Position numbers and translations under genes: made by a program
Notes under the pieces: generated by a model
The model's input: only the letters and a program-made list of their open reading frames with translations
What the model was told of the DNA's origin: nothing
Database searches by the model: none
In this document: positions 23,975 to 31,845 of the stretch, piece by piece
Position numbering within the stretch: the first letter of the stretch is position 1
How the letters are laid out: the number at the start of each line of letters is the position of its first letter
NCBI GenBank assembly: GCA_018645405.1
Contig: JABGOQ010000125.1
Span: 1-33,305 of the forward strand
Direction: 5' to 3'
From: Anaerolineae bacterium
Lineage (GTDB): Bacteria > Chloroflexota > Anaerolineae > Anaerolineales > Villigracilaceae
DNA length: 33,305 bases

Positions 23975-24862
23975 TTATTCGGTTTTACTTTCCCTTCCGT
24001 TATAGGCGATATAGCTTAACCCTATACTGATGAAGTAAAGAATTGACATCGGTAGCATCACCAATGCCATGTTGACAGGATCAACAGTAGGTGTGATTGC
24101 AGCAGCAAGAATGGAGATAATTACGATTGCCAGCCGCCATTGATTTTTTAGGACATGCGGTTTGACAAATCCAGCTGCGCTAAGAGCATAGACAACAAGC
24201 GGGAACTCAAAAGAGACGCCGATCCAGAACATGACACCAAGGATAAAGCTAAAATAAGAAGCAGGGCGTAATTCGGCTTGGATGCCCATGAAGTTGAGTA
24301 AAAATGGGAGGGCGGCGGGGAGCATGATGAAGTAGGAAAAAGCTGCGCCAGCGATAAAAAGCAGACTAGCGAGAGGAATGCCGATCAGTCCAAATTTTTT
24401 GGAACGGGGTTTTATACCTGGGGCAAGAAAAAACCAAAACTCAAAGGCGATATAGGGCAGGGAGAGGATTACCCCGCTCATAAGGGCGACACGCATAAAG
24501 ACGCCGATTGATTCGGTGACTTCGATAGCGCGCAATGCATCAATCCCGCCGACGGGTTGGGAGAGGTAGTCGATGATTGATTCTGTGAAGATGAATGAAA
24601 TAGCAACAGTGACCATTAATGCTAAAAGCGCGCGAAAAAGATGTTTGCGAAGGGTTTCAATTTCGTCAAAAAAGGATGCGCGTGCCTCTTTGGATTGAAA
24701 GACGCTAGTTGTGGTATCGATCAGTGAATGTGATTCAGGGTCTTCGTTGAGAAAGGCCGTGAATGTTTTCCAACCCTTGAAGGGGAGACTGATGATCTTC
24801 CAGATAAGACGGAAGGGTGAGGTGATTATCTTCCACAATTTTTTGAAAAAATTACGCATCAT
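23975..24862 (-). CDS. tatC: Twin-arginine translocase subunit TatC
   Basis: A 295-residue six-TM protein that recognises twin-arginine signal peptides and, with TatA/TatB, exports folded proteins. The family pattern is clear in SLPYIAFEFWFFLAPGIKPR, AAFSYFIMLPAALPFLLNF, and GVSFEFPLVVYALSAAGFV. Two oddities stand out. There is a roughly 65-residue N-terminal extension with basic, aromatic repeats (FFKKLWKIITSPFRLIWKI). The usual HLxELRxRL signature reads EIETLRKHL, so the conserved His and Glu are not in place. It overlaps tatB by 11 bases. Two adjacent ATG codons make the start uncertain by one residue. Confidence 0.93.
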   Translation of the reverse strand: MMRNFFKKLWKIITSPFRLIWKIISLPFKGWKTFTAFLNEDPESHSLIDTTTSVFQSKEARASFFDEIETLRKHLFRALLALMVTVAISFIFTESIIDYLSQPVGGIDALRAIEVTESIGVFMRVALMSGVILSLPYIAFEFWFFLAPGIKPRSKKFGLIGIPLASLLFIAGAAFSYFIMLPAALPFLLNFMGIQAELRPASYFSFILGVMFWIGVSFEFPLVVYALSAAGFVKPHVLKNQWRLAIVIISILAAAITPTVDPVNMALVMLPMSILYFISIGLSYIAYNGRESKTE

Positions 24863-25310
24863 TGGATTTCTCTGTGGGGGCTGTTTTCTTAACGGGATGC
24901 GATTCTTGGCTCGAGTCTGTTTTTTTAACGGAAGTAGATTCCTCGTCCACGGGTGGAGCGATGCTATTTATCGGCGCATAATTTTTTGAATCAGACGTCC
25001 CGCTCCATGCACCGTAGGATGCTTCATCTTTCTTCCCCATTTTTTCGATTGGCGCATTGAGATTTAAGTCGTTACGAAGTTCTTCGACATTAAGATTTTC
25101 CAGGTTTGCTTCCCGCATTAGTTGCGTAGGTAATCTTTTTAGTTTGAATGACGCGTCTTTAACTTCACGCCATTCTGGAGATAGAATTACTTTGCGCATC
25201 CACGTGCCAATAGTTTTGCCCGCTTTTTGCATATCTTTGGGGCCCAAGACGATGAGGGAGATGAGAATAATAAAACCAAGTTCGGGGATACCGATGCCGA
25301 GAATATCCAT
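24852..25310 (-). CDS. tatB: Sec-independent translocase protein TatA/TatB type
   Basis: A 152-residue single-TM protein. The N-terminal helix IGIPELGFIILISLIVLGPKD with the conserved Glu-Leu and Gly-Pro marks is followed by an amphipathic helix (AGKTIGTWMRKV) and a long hydrophilic tail rich in Ser, Lys, Glu and Pro. The GPKDM turn and long tail fit TatB better than TatA, but the two are not always distinguishable in this phylum. Its ATG overlaps the nusB stop by one base (TAATG) and its end overlaps tatC by 11 bases, so all three are co-translated. Confidence 0.9.
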   Translation of the reverse strand: MDILGIGIPELGFIILISLIVLGPKDMQKAGKTIGTWMRKVILSPEWREVKDASFKLKRLPTQLMREANLENLNVEELRNDLNLNAPIEKMGKKDEASYGAWSGTSDSKNYAPINSIAPPVDEESTSVKKTDSSQESHPVKKTAPTEKSNDA

Positions 25311-25741
25311 TAAAGACCTTTGATAGATTGAATGATTTCGTTTTTGTATTTGGCAAGACTTCCTAAAACACCATTGATAAAACTGGGCGCAGCATCAGAA
25401 CCATAAACTTTTGCTAATTCGACAGCTTCGTTGATGGCAACTTTGATGGGGGTTTCCTGGCTAACACCAAACTCCCAAAAGGCGATTCGCAGAATATTGC
25501 GGTCAATGGGGGCAATTTGATCGAGGGGCCAATCGGGGGCGTATTCTGCAATGGTTGAATCGAGCTCTTCTGTGATCGGAAGTACACCAAAAACAATTTG
25601 GTGAGCAAATTCTTGCAGCTTTTTAGATAGGGGGAGTTCTTTCAGGCGTTCGGTAAATATCGTGCCTGGAAGGTGGTCGCTCTGATCAACTTCGTAAAGT
25701 ACTTGCAGAGCAAGGCTACGTGCTCTGGTGCGTTCTTTCAT
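25310..25741 (-). CDS. nusB: Transcription antitermination factor NusB
   Basis: A 143-residue all-helical protein that binds boxA RNA with S10 (NusE) and promotes rRNA antitermination. The start ERTRARSLALQVLYEVDQSD, the APDWPLDQIAPIDRNILRIA signature, and the C-terminal VAINEAVELAKVYGSDAAPSF with FINGVLG are all typical. Length is normal. It lies six bases after the Asp23 gene and overlaps tatB, in the middle of a tight operon. Confidence 0.96.
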   Translation of the reverse strand: MKERTRARSLALQVLYEVDQSDHLPGTIFTERLKELPLSKKLQEFAHQIVFGVLPITEELDSTIAEYAPDWPLDQIAPIDRNILRIAFWEFGVSQETPIKVAINEAVELAKVYGSDAAPSFINGVLGSLAKYKNEIIQSIKGL

Positions 25742-25747
25742 GCAATA

Positions 25748-26104
25748 TTATGCCTCTTCATCGCTTTCAAAGGCGATGTTTTCGATGTGGATATTAACTG
25801 CGCCGACATCCATGCCGACCATGTCAGCGATGGCGCGGGTTACTTTTTTCTGAACATTGCGGCTGGTATCACGGATATTGATGTCCTTTTCAAGGACAAT
25901 ATATAAATCGGCGAAAACAACTTCTTCTTCGATGCTGATGCGTACGCCGTCTACAATGCCGCGCCGAAAGATACGATTGACTCCACCAGAAACGGGAGCC
26001 ATTGCACTGACACCGTCTACTTTTAGGGTTGCCATCCGTGCGATTTCAACCAAAACGTCGGGGGCGACAGTCGTTTTTCCGGGGGGACGGGTGTTTTGTT
26101 CCAT
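25748..26104 (-). CDS. Asp23/Gls24 family envelope stress protein
   Basis: A 118-residue protein of the Asp23/Gls24 family (DUF322). The family pattern is visible as VLVEIARMATLKVDGVSAM, GVRISIEEEVVFADLYIVLE, and VQKKVTRAIADMVGMDVGAVNIHIENI. Members are small, often membrane-associated via partners, and linked to alkaline or cell-envelope stress. In many Gram-positive bacteria a homologue sits next to nusB, as here, which supports the call. AAGGAGA lies seven to ten bases before the ATG. The C-terminus ends in acidic residues (ESDEEA). Confidence 0.93.
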   Translation of the reverse strand: MEQNTRPPGKTTVAPDVLVEIARMATLKVDGVSAMAPVSGGVNRIFRRGIVDGVRISIEEEVVFADLYIVLEKDINIRDTSRNVQKKVTRAIADMVGMDVGAVNIHIENIAFESDEEA

Positions 26105-26128
26105 TCTTGTTCTCCTTGTTTTGAGGCT

Positions 26129-26189
26129 TTAGACCTCAGGCTTCAGCATAAGTTTTTTCTGATGTCTGAAGCCTGAGTCTTATGTCTAA
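26129..26189. repeat. Inverted repeat, TTAGAC/CAGGCTTCAG family
   Basis: Arms TTAGAC plus CTCAGGCTTCAG (26129-26146) pair with CTGAAGCCTGAG (26166-26177) and GTCTAA (26184-26189). It lies between fabG and the Asp23 gene. The same words occur inside the second FemAB gene (15431-15460). Confidence 0.8.
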
Positions 26190-26193
26190 TTTC

Positions 26194-26949
26194 CTACATC
26201 ACCATTCCGCCATCAACTTGCAGCGTAACACCAGTGATGAAAGAAGATTCTTCTGCGGCTAAAAATACAACTGCGTTGGCAATATCTTGTGGTTGCCCGA
26301 ATCTTGCCATTGGGGTCATTTTCATTGAGAAATCTTTGATTTCTTCGGGCAAGCCAACGGTTAGAACAGTTTCAATAAAGCCTGGGGCAACTGCGTTCAC
26401 AGTGATGTTACGCGAGCCAACTTCTTTTGCAAGCGCTTTGGTGAAGCCAATTAAGCCAGCTTTTGACGATGAGTAATTTGTTTGTCCTGCTTGTCCGGCG
26501 ATGCCAGAAACGGATGTGATATTGATAATTCGTCCATAGCGGGCTTTCATCATTGGGCGGGCAAGTGCTTGGGCACAATTGAATGCGCCTTTCAGGTTGA
26601 TATCTAAGACCATATCCCAATCTGCTTCCTTCATGCGCATAATCAAACCATCGCGAGTGATACCAGCGTTATTGACCAAAATATCGATCTTTTCAAACTT
26701 TGCAATCGCATCTTTGACCATTGCTTTTGCGCTTGCCTGGTCAGAAACATCTACTTCAAGGGCAACTGTTTCAACGCCTGTATTAGCAGCAATTTCTTTT
26801 GCTGTTTCTTCTGCCAATTCCATACGTAAATCTGCAACAGCGATATTTGCACCGCGGGCAGCCAGTGTTTCTGCAATTGCTTTTCCAATTCCGCGCGCGC
26901 CGCCGGTCACAAGAGCGGTGCGTCCTTTTAGCGATAAAAATTGAGTCAT
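26194..26949 (-). CDS. fabG: 3-oxoacyl-[acyl-carrier-protein] reductase, FabG-like SDR
   Basis: A 251-residue short-chain dehydrogenase that reduces 3-oxoacyl-ACP with NADPH in fatty acid synthesis. The cofactor loop TGGARGIGKAIA is at residues 15-26, NNAG at 93-96, and the catalytic triad Ser146, Tyr159, Lys163 is intact (NYSSSKAG). The tail VVFLAAEESSFITGVTLQVDGG is typical FabG. AAAAGGAG precedes the ATG and a TATAAT is 23 bases upstream of it. An acetoacetyl-CoA reductase (PhaB-like) role cannot be excluded. It heads the run fabG-asp23-nusB-tatB-tatC. Confidence 0.9.
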   Translation of the reverse strand: MTQFLSLKGRTALVTGGARGIGKAIAETLAARGANIAVADLRMELAEETAKEIAANTGVETVALEVDVSDQASAKAMVKDAIAKFEKIDILVNNAGITRDGLIMRMKEADWDMVLDINLKGAFNCAQALARPMMKARYGRIINITSVSGIAGQAGQTNYSSSKAGLIGFTKALAKEVGSRNITVNAVAPGFIETVLTVGLPEEIKDFSMKMTPMARFGQPQDIANAVVFLAAEESSFITGVTLQVDGGMVM

Positions 26950-26972
26950 TTTTTTCTCCTTTTGGCGAGTGA

Positions 26973-27000
26973 ATTATACACCACCCTTAACACATCAAGT
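26973..27000 (-). promoter_or_regulatory. Candidate promoter of the fabG-asp23-nusB-tat operon
   Basis: On the minus strand ACTTGA (27000-26995) and a perfect TATAAT (26978-26973) are 16 bases apart. The predicted transcription start is about 17 bases before the fabG ATG, leaving room for its AAAAGGAG site. Confidence 0.5.
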
Positions 27001-27037
27001 ACCTTTGGGTTGCAAAACAGGAAAAGAGTGTGTAGCG

Positions 27038-27700
27038 TTATTCTCTCTGAACTTTTAGTCCCAAAGCCAAAGCCAGCCCACCACCAATCACAATAATCCC
27101 CTCCATGATGAAGGCATCTTGCCAAAGTCGCATTGGGAAAAGGCGGATTAATGTATCTGAGTAGAGGAAAATCCATGTGTCGCCTTCAAAGAATAGATGA
27201 TGGAATTGGGCGAAGAACTCCCAGAAATCGATCGAGGCGATAATAGCGAGAGTTCCTGTCAGGATGAGAGTCAGCCAGCCGCCCCGTTTCGCTCCCAACC
27301 TGAAGGCTTGCTCCCATTTTCCGAGCTTTGCCCAGATCCCAAGCAGAATCAGCAATCCAAAGGCCCCGCCCCAAACTTTTAACGCAACCTGGATCAGAAT
27401 CTTCACATCCAGCATATGACTGACTTCACGATCTTTGTAGAGTGGAGAGTCATCGTCAAAGGTCAAGTCGCCGAGAAATTCGGGGCCAGCATCGTTGTTA
27501 AGATATTCTATGGATACCTTTGCATATTTCAGGCGTTCTTCTTGCGAGAAGCCATAACTATCCGGCGGGAAGCCGGGCATACGGTACTCGATCTCAGGAA
27601 AGATCGGCGTGAGCAAAATACGAATTCCCAGCAAAATGAGAATGATAGGGGTGAGAAGGGTGACGAGGAAAGAAAGAAAAGAGGACAGGGTTTTATTCAT
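27038..27700 (-). CDS. DUF1461 / TIGR01906 family integral membrane protein
   Basis: A 220-residue membrane protein with four predicted TM helices (about residues 8-30, 103-122, 140-157 and 192-214). Family marks are SHMLDVK before the second helix and FHHLFFEGDTWIF with SDTLIRLFPMRLWQDA before the last. The loop between the first two helices is probably extracytoplasmic. The function of the family is not known to me. No Shine-Dalgarno site is seen before the ATG; the leader reads AATAAAATT. It lies alone, separated from the next gene upstream by a perfect palindrome. Confidence 0.85.
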   Translation of the reverse strand: MNKTLSSFLSFLVTLLTPIILILLGIRILLTPIFPEIEYRMPGFPPDSYGFSQEERLKYAKVSIEYLNNDAGPEFLGDLTFDDDSPLYKDREVSHMLDVKILIQVALKVWGGAFGLLILLGIWAKLGKWEQAFRLGAKRGGWLTLILTGTLAIIASIDFWEFFAQFHHLFFEGDTWIFLYSDTLIRLFPMRLWQDAFIMEGIIVIGGGLALALGLKVQRE

Positions 27701-27719
27701 AATTTTATTTGGGGTTGTT

Positions 27720-27755
27720 TATTGTAGAGGCGCAGCATGCTGCGCCTCTACAATA
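27720..27755. repeat. Perfect 36-base palindrome
   Basis: The half-site TATTGTAGAGGCGCAGCA is followed immediately by its exact reverse complement, with no loop. The 28-base core is shared, with three changes, by 2090-2117. It lies between the end of the MFS/spermidine synthase gene and the DUF1461 start, seven bases from the former's stop. Confidence 0.92.
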
Positions 27756-27762
27756 TGTAATA

Positions 27763-29319
27763 TTATTGCAAACTCTCTACATCGCCGCCGAGCATGAAGC
27801 CAAGAATCATGTCGTTGGTGATCCATTCGATAGGGGCTTTGTCGTCGGTGAAGATGGTCGAGGTTTCGTAGCCAGACTGTCTATAGATCCACGTGGTTTG
27901 AACTGCGTCCACGAGTAATGGGTGGGCATCTTTATTTTCGGTGAGCAGGATAAAATTTTCGTAAAGAAAATCTTCGTTGGTGGGCTGCTTGGTGGCGTAG
28001 ATGATCGAGTTGAGTGTGTAGGGGATATCCATCACGTAAACGGAGGGAAATGTTTGGGCAATGGTAGTTGCCATCGCGTTGATTAAACGGCGATCACCAG
28101 GGAGCCGCCCCACGTTGATGGTTAATACGCCAGTTGGAGATAAGCGCGCGTGCGCAATCTCGAAAAATTCCAACGTGGTCATATGCCAGGGGATATAGGG
28201 CGGGCGGTAGGCATCCACGGCGATGATGTCATATAGGTGTGGACTATGAGCGAGACCCCAGCGTCCGTCTTCGGCGTAGGCGTTGAGATTATCCAGTTTG
28301 TCCATTCCAAAATAATCATTGCCGACTTCGATAATTTTGGGGTCAATCTCGTAACCGTCAATTGGGATTTCACCGTAAACGGCGGTGGCTTGCTGGGCAA
28401 ATGTCCCTGCGGCTAAACCGACAACGGCGATGCGTTTTACGTCGTCAATTTTGTTTGGCGGGGTATTGAAAAAGGGGCCGACCAAAAACTGCGACCAGGG
28501 TCCATCGTAGTCGAGATTATTGGGGTCATAAATTGAATGAACGCCTTGCCCATCGTTTAGGCGTAGATGGGTTTCTTCGCCGCGTTGCAAAACTTCGATG
28601 TAGTTATAGGCAGATTCGGTCTCGTAGATTTGCCCGGCTGTTTTCTTGATGCCACGCCCACCGTTAAAAATAGCGAGGAGAGCAATCGCGACAACCATTA
28701 GTAAATAAGGGAGGGTGGCGCCTTTGCCGGCACTCTTGTACATCCCCAGTAAGGCGACAAAGAGCAGTAGCAAGCTGAATACAAGGAAGGTATTCGTTGT
28801 TCCGATGCTCGGAATTAGCACCAAAATGGGGAGATAGGTTCCCAAAAAGGAGCCGAGAGTCGAAATCGCATAGATATTCCCAGAGATTTTGCCTGCGCGT
28901 TCGGTATCATCCATGCTCAGACGGATCGCGTAGGGGGAAATCATCCCCAAAAGGGTGATGGGGACGCTGAAAAGTACCAGAACAGCAGCGAATGCGCCCA
29001 TCATTATGCTCACTTGGAGACCGTCGAAGGCGGTGGCGGCGGCGCGCAAAACGGGGCTGGCGATGTAAGGCACGATTCCGAGCGTGAACGCGCCCCATGC
29101 CAAAACTTTATACATGTTTTTGGCGTGGGGCGATTTATCGGCTTGCTTGCCGCCGAGGGTATACCCGAGTGTGAGATAGAGCAACATAAGGCCGATAATT
29201 GCTGCCCAAACGAGATTGCTGGTACCAAAAACATTGCCGATGAGCCGCGAGGCTGAAAGCTCGGCAGCGAGGGTGGTCATGCCAGAGACGAAAACGGTGA
29301 AGTAGATATATTTACGCAT
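27763..29319 (-). CDS. Fused MFS-like membrane / spermidine synthase-like protein
   Basis: A 518-residue protein. The N-terminal half (to about residue 220) has six to seven hydrophobic helices starting VFVSGMTTLAAELSASRLIG. The C-terminal half is a spermidine-synthase-like methyltransferase fold: VAVVGLAAGTFAQQA, then the acidic strand DGYEIDPKII, EDGRWGL, and IAVDAYRPPYIPWHM. Such fusions are common in Bacteria and are usually annotated as fused MFS/spermidine synthase, but polyamine synthesis by them is largely unproven. No other polyamine gene is near. The ATG is preceded by TATAAAATTT without a clear ribosome site. Confidence 0.88.
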   Translation of the reverse strand: MRKYIYFTVFVSGMTTLAAELSASRLIGNVFGTSNLVWAAIIGLMLLYLTLGYTLGGKQADKSPHAKNMYKVLAWGAFTLGIVPYIASPVLRAAATAFDGLQVSIMMGAFAAVLVLFSVPITLLGMISPYAIRLSMDDTERAGKISGNIYAISTLGSFLGTYLPILVLIPSIGTTNTFLVFSLLLLFVALLGMYKSAGKGATLPYLLMVVAIALLAIFNGGRGIKKTAGQIYETESAYNYIEVLQRGEETHLRLNDGQGVHSIYDPNNLDYDGPWSQFLVGPFFNTPPNKIDDVKRIAVVGLAAGTFAQQATAVYGEIPIDGYEIDPKIIEVGNDYFGMDKLDNLNAYAEDGRWGLAHSPHLYDIIAVDAYRPPYIPWHMTTLEFFEIAHARLSPTGVLTINVGRLPGDRRLINAMATTIAQTFPSVYVMDIPYTLNSIIYATKQPTNEDFLYENFILLTENKDAHPLLVDAVQTTWIYRQSGYETSTIFTDDKAPIEWITNDMILGFMLGGDVESLQ

Positions 29320-29334
29320 AAATTTTATAAGGTG

Positions 29335-29364
29335 TTGTGGTATATAGTAAGTTTGTTGTATACT
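29335..29364 (+). promoter_or_regulatory. Candidate promoter of the M29 aminopeptidase
   Basis: TTGTGG (29335-29340) and TATACT (29359-29364) are 18 bases apart, in the gap between two divergent genes. The leader would be about 50 bases and includes the AGAGGA site before the ATG at 29420. Confidence 0.4.
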
Positions 29365-29419
29365 CTCAGTATTGTACTCGGAAAATTTTATATCTCGTAT
29401 TCAAAATAAAAGAGGAAAA

Positions 29420-30664
29420 ATGGCAATAGCAAACTTTGAAGAGAAATTTATAAAATACGCTGAGTTGGTTGTAAAAATAGGTTTGAATGTTCAGTCTGGA
29501 CAAAAGATGATTGTGCGCGCAGAGACGAACACTGCACCTTTGGTGCGAGAGATTACCGCAATTGCTTATCAGATTGGCAGCCCTTTGGTGACGATTATTT
29601 GGGTAGATGAGCAAGTGAAGAAGATAAGACATCAATATGCGCCACGCGATTCTTTTGATGAATATGCAAGTTGGGTGCTTGATGGTATTGCTCAAGAAAT
29701 TAAAGAAGGTGCAGCCTTTTTGCAGGTTGCCAGCCCTGACCCTGAACTACTCAAGGGCATGGATCCAGAAGCGGTTTCTACCAGCAGAAGCGTATTTGCC
29801 AAACATCGGAAGCCCATTGGAGAATTGCAGGGGCAAAATGCTGTCCAGTGGACGGTTATTTGCCCGCCCACACTAGATTGGGCAAAGCACGTTTTCCCCG
29901 AAGCAGATATGGATGCCGCGCTAGAATCACTCTGGGAAAATGTTTTTACCCTTTGTCGTCTTGACCAAGACGATCCTGTTGCGCTTTGGCAAAAACATAT
30001 TGCCGATTTAGATGAACGGCGTAAGGCACTCACAAAGAAAGCATATACAGGGTTGCATCTGCGTGCCCCCGGCACCGACTTAAGACTTGGGCTCCCAGCT
30101 GGGCATATTTGGGCAGGTGGTGGTGGAAAATCGAGCAAGGGTTATCCCTTTGTTGCGAACATCCCTACCGAAGAAGTTTTTACCCTACCACATAAAGACC
30201 AAACAGAAGGGATGGTTTCTTCAACCAGGCCGCTCAGTTATTATGGCAATATGATAGAAAACTTTAGCCTAACTTTCTCAAAAGGCAAAGTTGTTAAACT
30301 CTCAGCTGAAAAGGGTGAGGATGTCTTGCGAGAAATGGTCGAGACAGACGGTACCGCAGGTTTTCTTGGCGAAGTTGCGTTATTGCCGCATCAATCGCCT
30401 ATTTCACAGTCGAATATCGTCTTTTTGAATTCTCTCTACGATGAAAACGCATCCTGCCATCTTGCACTAGGCAGTGCCTATAAATTCAATCTCGAAGGCG
30501 GTCCCGCCATGTCGAATGAAGAATTTGCAGAAGTTGGTGGAAATACTAGCCTGATTCATGTAGATTTCATGTTCGGCTCTGGCGAGTTGGATGTGGATGG
30601 AATTCGCGCTGACGGAACGACCGAGCCAGTCATGCGTGCGGGAGAATGGGCATTTGATTTATAG
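29420..30664 (+). CDS. M29 family aminopeptidase (thermophilic metalloprotease family)
   Basis: A 414-residue cytoplasmic metallo-aminopeptidase. Putative metal ligands of the family can be pointed to: Glu in NIPTEEVFT, Glu in GFLGEVALL, His in ENASCHLALGSAY with the nearby Tyr, and His and Asp in IHVDFMFGS. The N-terminal domain (KYAELVVKIGLNVQSGQKMIVRA, key residues GLNVQ-GQ) is typical. The frame opens 16 codons earlier at a TTG, but AGAGGA just before this ATG and the family N-terminus support 29420. Members release N-terminal residues with broad specificity and use two divalent metal ions. A terminator follows. Confidence 0.94.
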   Translation: MAIANFEEKFIKYAELVVKIGLNVQSGQKMIVRAETNTAPLVREITAIAYQIGSPLVTIIWVDEQVKKIRHQYAPRDSFDEYASWVLDGIAQEIKEGAAFLQVASPDPELLKGMDPEAVSTSRSVFAKHRKPIGELQGQNAVQWTVICPPTLDWAKHVFPEADMDAALESLWENVFTLCRLDQDDPVALWQKHIADLDERRKALTKKAYTGLHLRAPGTDLRLGLPAGHIWAGGGGKSSKGYPFVANIPTEEVFTLPHKDQTEGMVSSTRPLSYYGNMIENFSLTFSKGKVVKLSAEKGEDVLREMVETDGTAGFLGEVALLPHQSPISQSNIVFLNSLYDENASCHLALGSAYKFNLEGGPAMSNEEFAEVGGNTSLIHVDFMFGSGELDVDGIRADGTTEPVMRAGEWAFDL

Positions 30665-30714
30665 GCTACGTGTCTCTATACTTGACGCTCTTTAATAAAC
30701 TTCTTAAAATCACT

Positions 30715-30747
30715 AAAATACCCCATAAGATATTATGGGGTATTTTT
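30715..30747. terminator. Intrinsic terminator after the aminopeptidase
   Basis: Perfect 13-base arms (AAAATACCCCATA and its complement), six-base loop, and a T5 run. It lies 50 bases after the stop codon. The gap 30665-30822 otherwise holds only the hemH promoter region. Confidence 0.9.
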
Positions 30748-30806
30748 CTTAACAATTCATCACCAAAATCTACCTAAACCTACATAATATTTCTGAAAAC
30801 TTCGGT

Positions 30807-30812
30807 TAAAAT
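30807..30812 (+). promoter_or_regulatory. Candidate -10 (TAAAAT) upstream of hemH
   Basis: TAAAAT ends ten bases before the hemH ATG, so the leader would be only a few bases and no Shine-Dalgarno site is seen. It is similar to, but not the same spacing as, the six-base cases elsewhere in the window. Confidence 0.35.
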
Positions 30813-30822
30813 ATGTGGCGTT

Positions 30823-31812
30823 ATGTCTAAATCTATAGGAATACTCCTCGCCAATACAGGCACCCCAGATGCGCCCACGCCAAAAGCCGTGCGGCGTTTT
30901 TTAGCGCAATTTTTAGCAGACTTACGCGTAATCGAAATGCCGCGTTGGAAGTGGTTGCCGATTTTACATGGCATTATCTTAAATACCCGTCCTCGCCGCT
31001 CGGCGAAACTCTATCAAGAAGTTTGGGATGAACGTGGCTCGCCCCTTCTTTATCATACGCAAGATTTAGCGAAAAATCTTGAGGCCGAACTTCGTGCTCG
31101 TTCTCCTGAAAAGCAAATAAATGTCGCTATCGGGATGGGCTATGGCAATCCCTCTATAAAGAAAGCACTAGATGAGCTAAGAGAAAAAGGCGCAACGCAT
31201 TTCATTATCTTGCCACTTTTCCCGCAATACTCAAGCACAACCAGTGGGGCGATTATCGAATCTCTTTTTAATGAAATCAAAAAATGGCGCTGGATTCCCT
31301 CTGTGCAAATTATCAGCGATTATCACGACCACCCTGCTTATATTTCGGCAATGGCAAAAAGCGTGCGTGCATTTTGGGCAAATTCGCCAAAACCAGAAAA
31401 GCTAATGCTCTCATTTCATGGTATCCCCAAAAAATATGTAGAAAAAGGCGATCCCTACGAAAAACAATGTCTCCGTACCGCCGAATTGCTCGTAGAAGAA
31501 CTCGCTCTCGATGAAGATGAATGGCTAGCAACTTTTCAATCTCGTTTTGGGCGCGATGAGTGGTTGCAACCTTATACCAAGGAAATACTCGAAAACTTGG
31601 GCGCAGAAAATCTCGCTAGCCTCGATGTGCTTTCACCCGGGTTTGCTGTAGACTGTCTCGAAACAATCGGTGAGATCAGCGATGAAGGCCAAGCCAGTTA
31701 TCAAAACGCGGGCGGCGGCGCATATAATTATATCCCCGCATTAAACGCGACCCGCGCACATATTGAAGCCTTATCTGAAATTATTTTAGACGCAAGTGAC
31801 AGTCATCTTTAA
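30823..31812 (+). CDS. hemH: Ferrochelatase
   Basis: Inserts ferrous iron into protoporphyrin IX, the last step of the protoporphyrin-dependent heme pathway. The 329-residue length is normal. The active-site His199 lies in LSFHGIPKKYVEKGDPY and the acid Glu280 in PGFAVDCLETIGEI. The start LLANTGTPDAPTPKAVRRFL, and FPQYSSTTSGA further on, are typical. No Cys cluster for an iron-sulfur centre is apparent. The start has no Shine-Dalgarno sequence. A terminator-like hairpin spans its stop codon, directly before the protoporphyrinogen oxidase gene. Confidence 0.96.
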   Translation: MSKSIGILLANTGTPDAPTPKAVRRFLAQFLADLRVIEMPRWKWLPILHGIILNTRPRRSAKLYQEVWDERGSPLLYHTQDLAKNLEAELRARSPEKQINVAIGMGYGNPSIKKALDELREKGATHFIILPLFPQYSSTTSGAIIESLFNEIKKWRWIPSVQIISDYHDHPAYISAMAKSVRAFWANSPKPEKLMLSFHGIPKKYVEKGDPYEKQCLRTAELLVEELALDEDEWLATFQSRFGRDEWLQPYTKEILENLGAENLASLDVLSPGFAVDCLETIGEISDEGQASYQNAGGGAYNYIPALNATRAHIEALSEIILDASDSHL

Positions 31813-31829
31813 GGTGACTGTCACTTTTT
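31794..31829 (+). terminator. Terminator-like hairpin spanning the hemH stop codon
   Basis: Fourteen-base arms (AAGTGACAGTCATC and GGTGACTGTCACTT, one G-T pair) with a five-base loop containing the hemH TAA, followed by a T5 run. It ends 16 bases before the next ATG. It would uncouple or attenuate the second gene. Confidence 0.75.
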
Positions 31830-31845
31830 GAATACTGGAGTAAAA

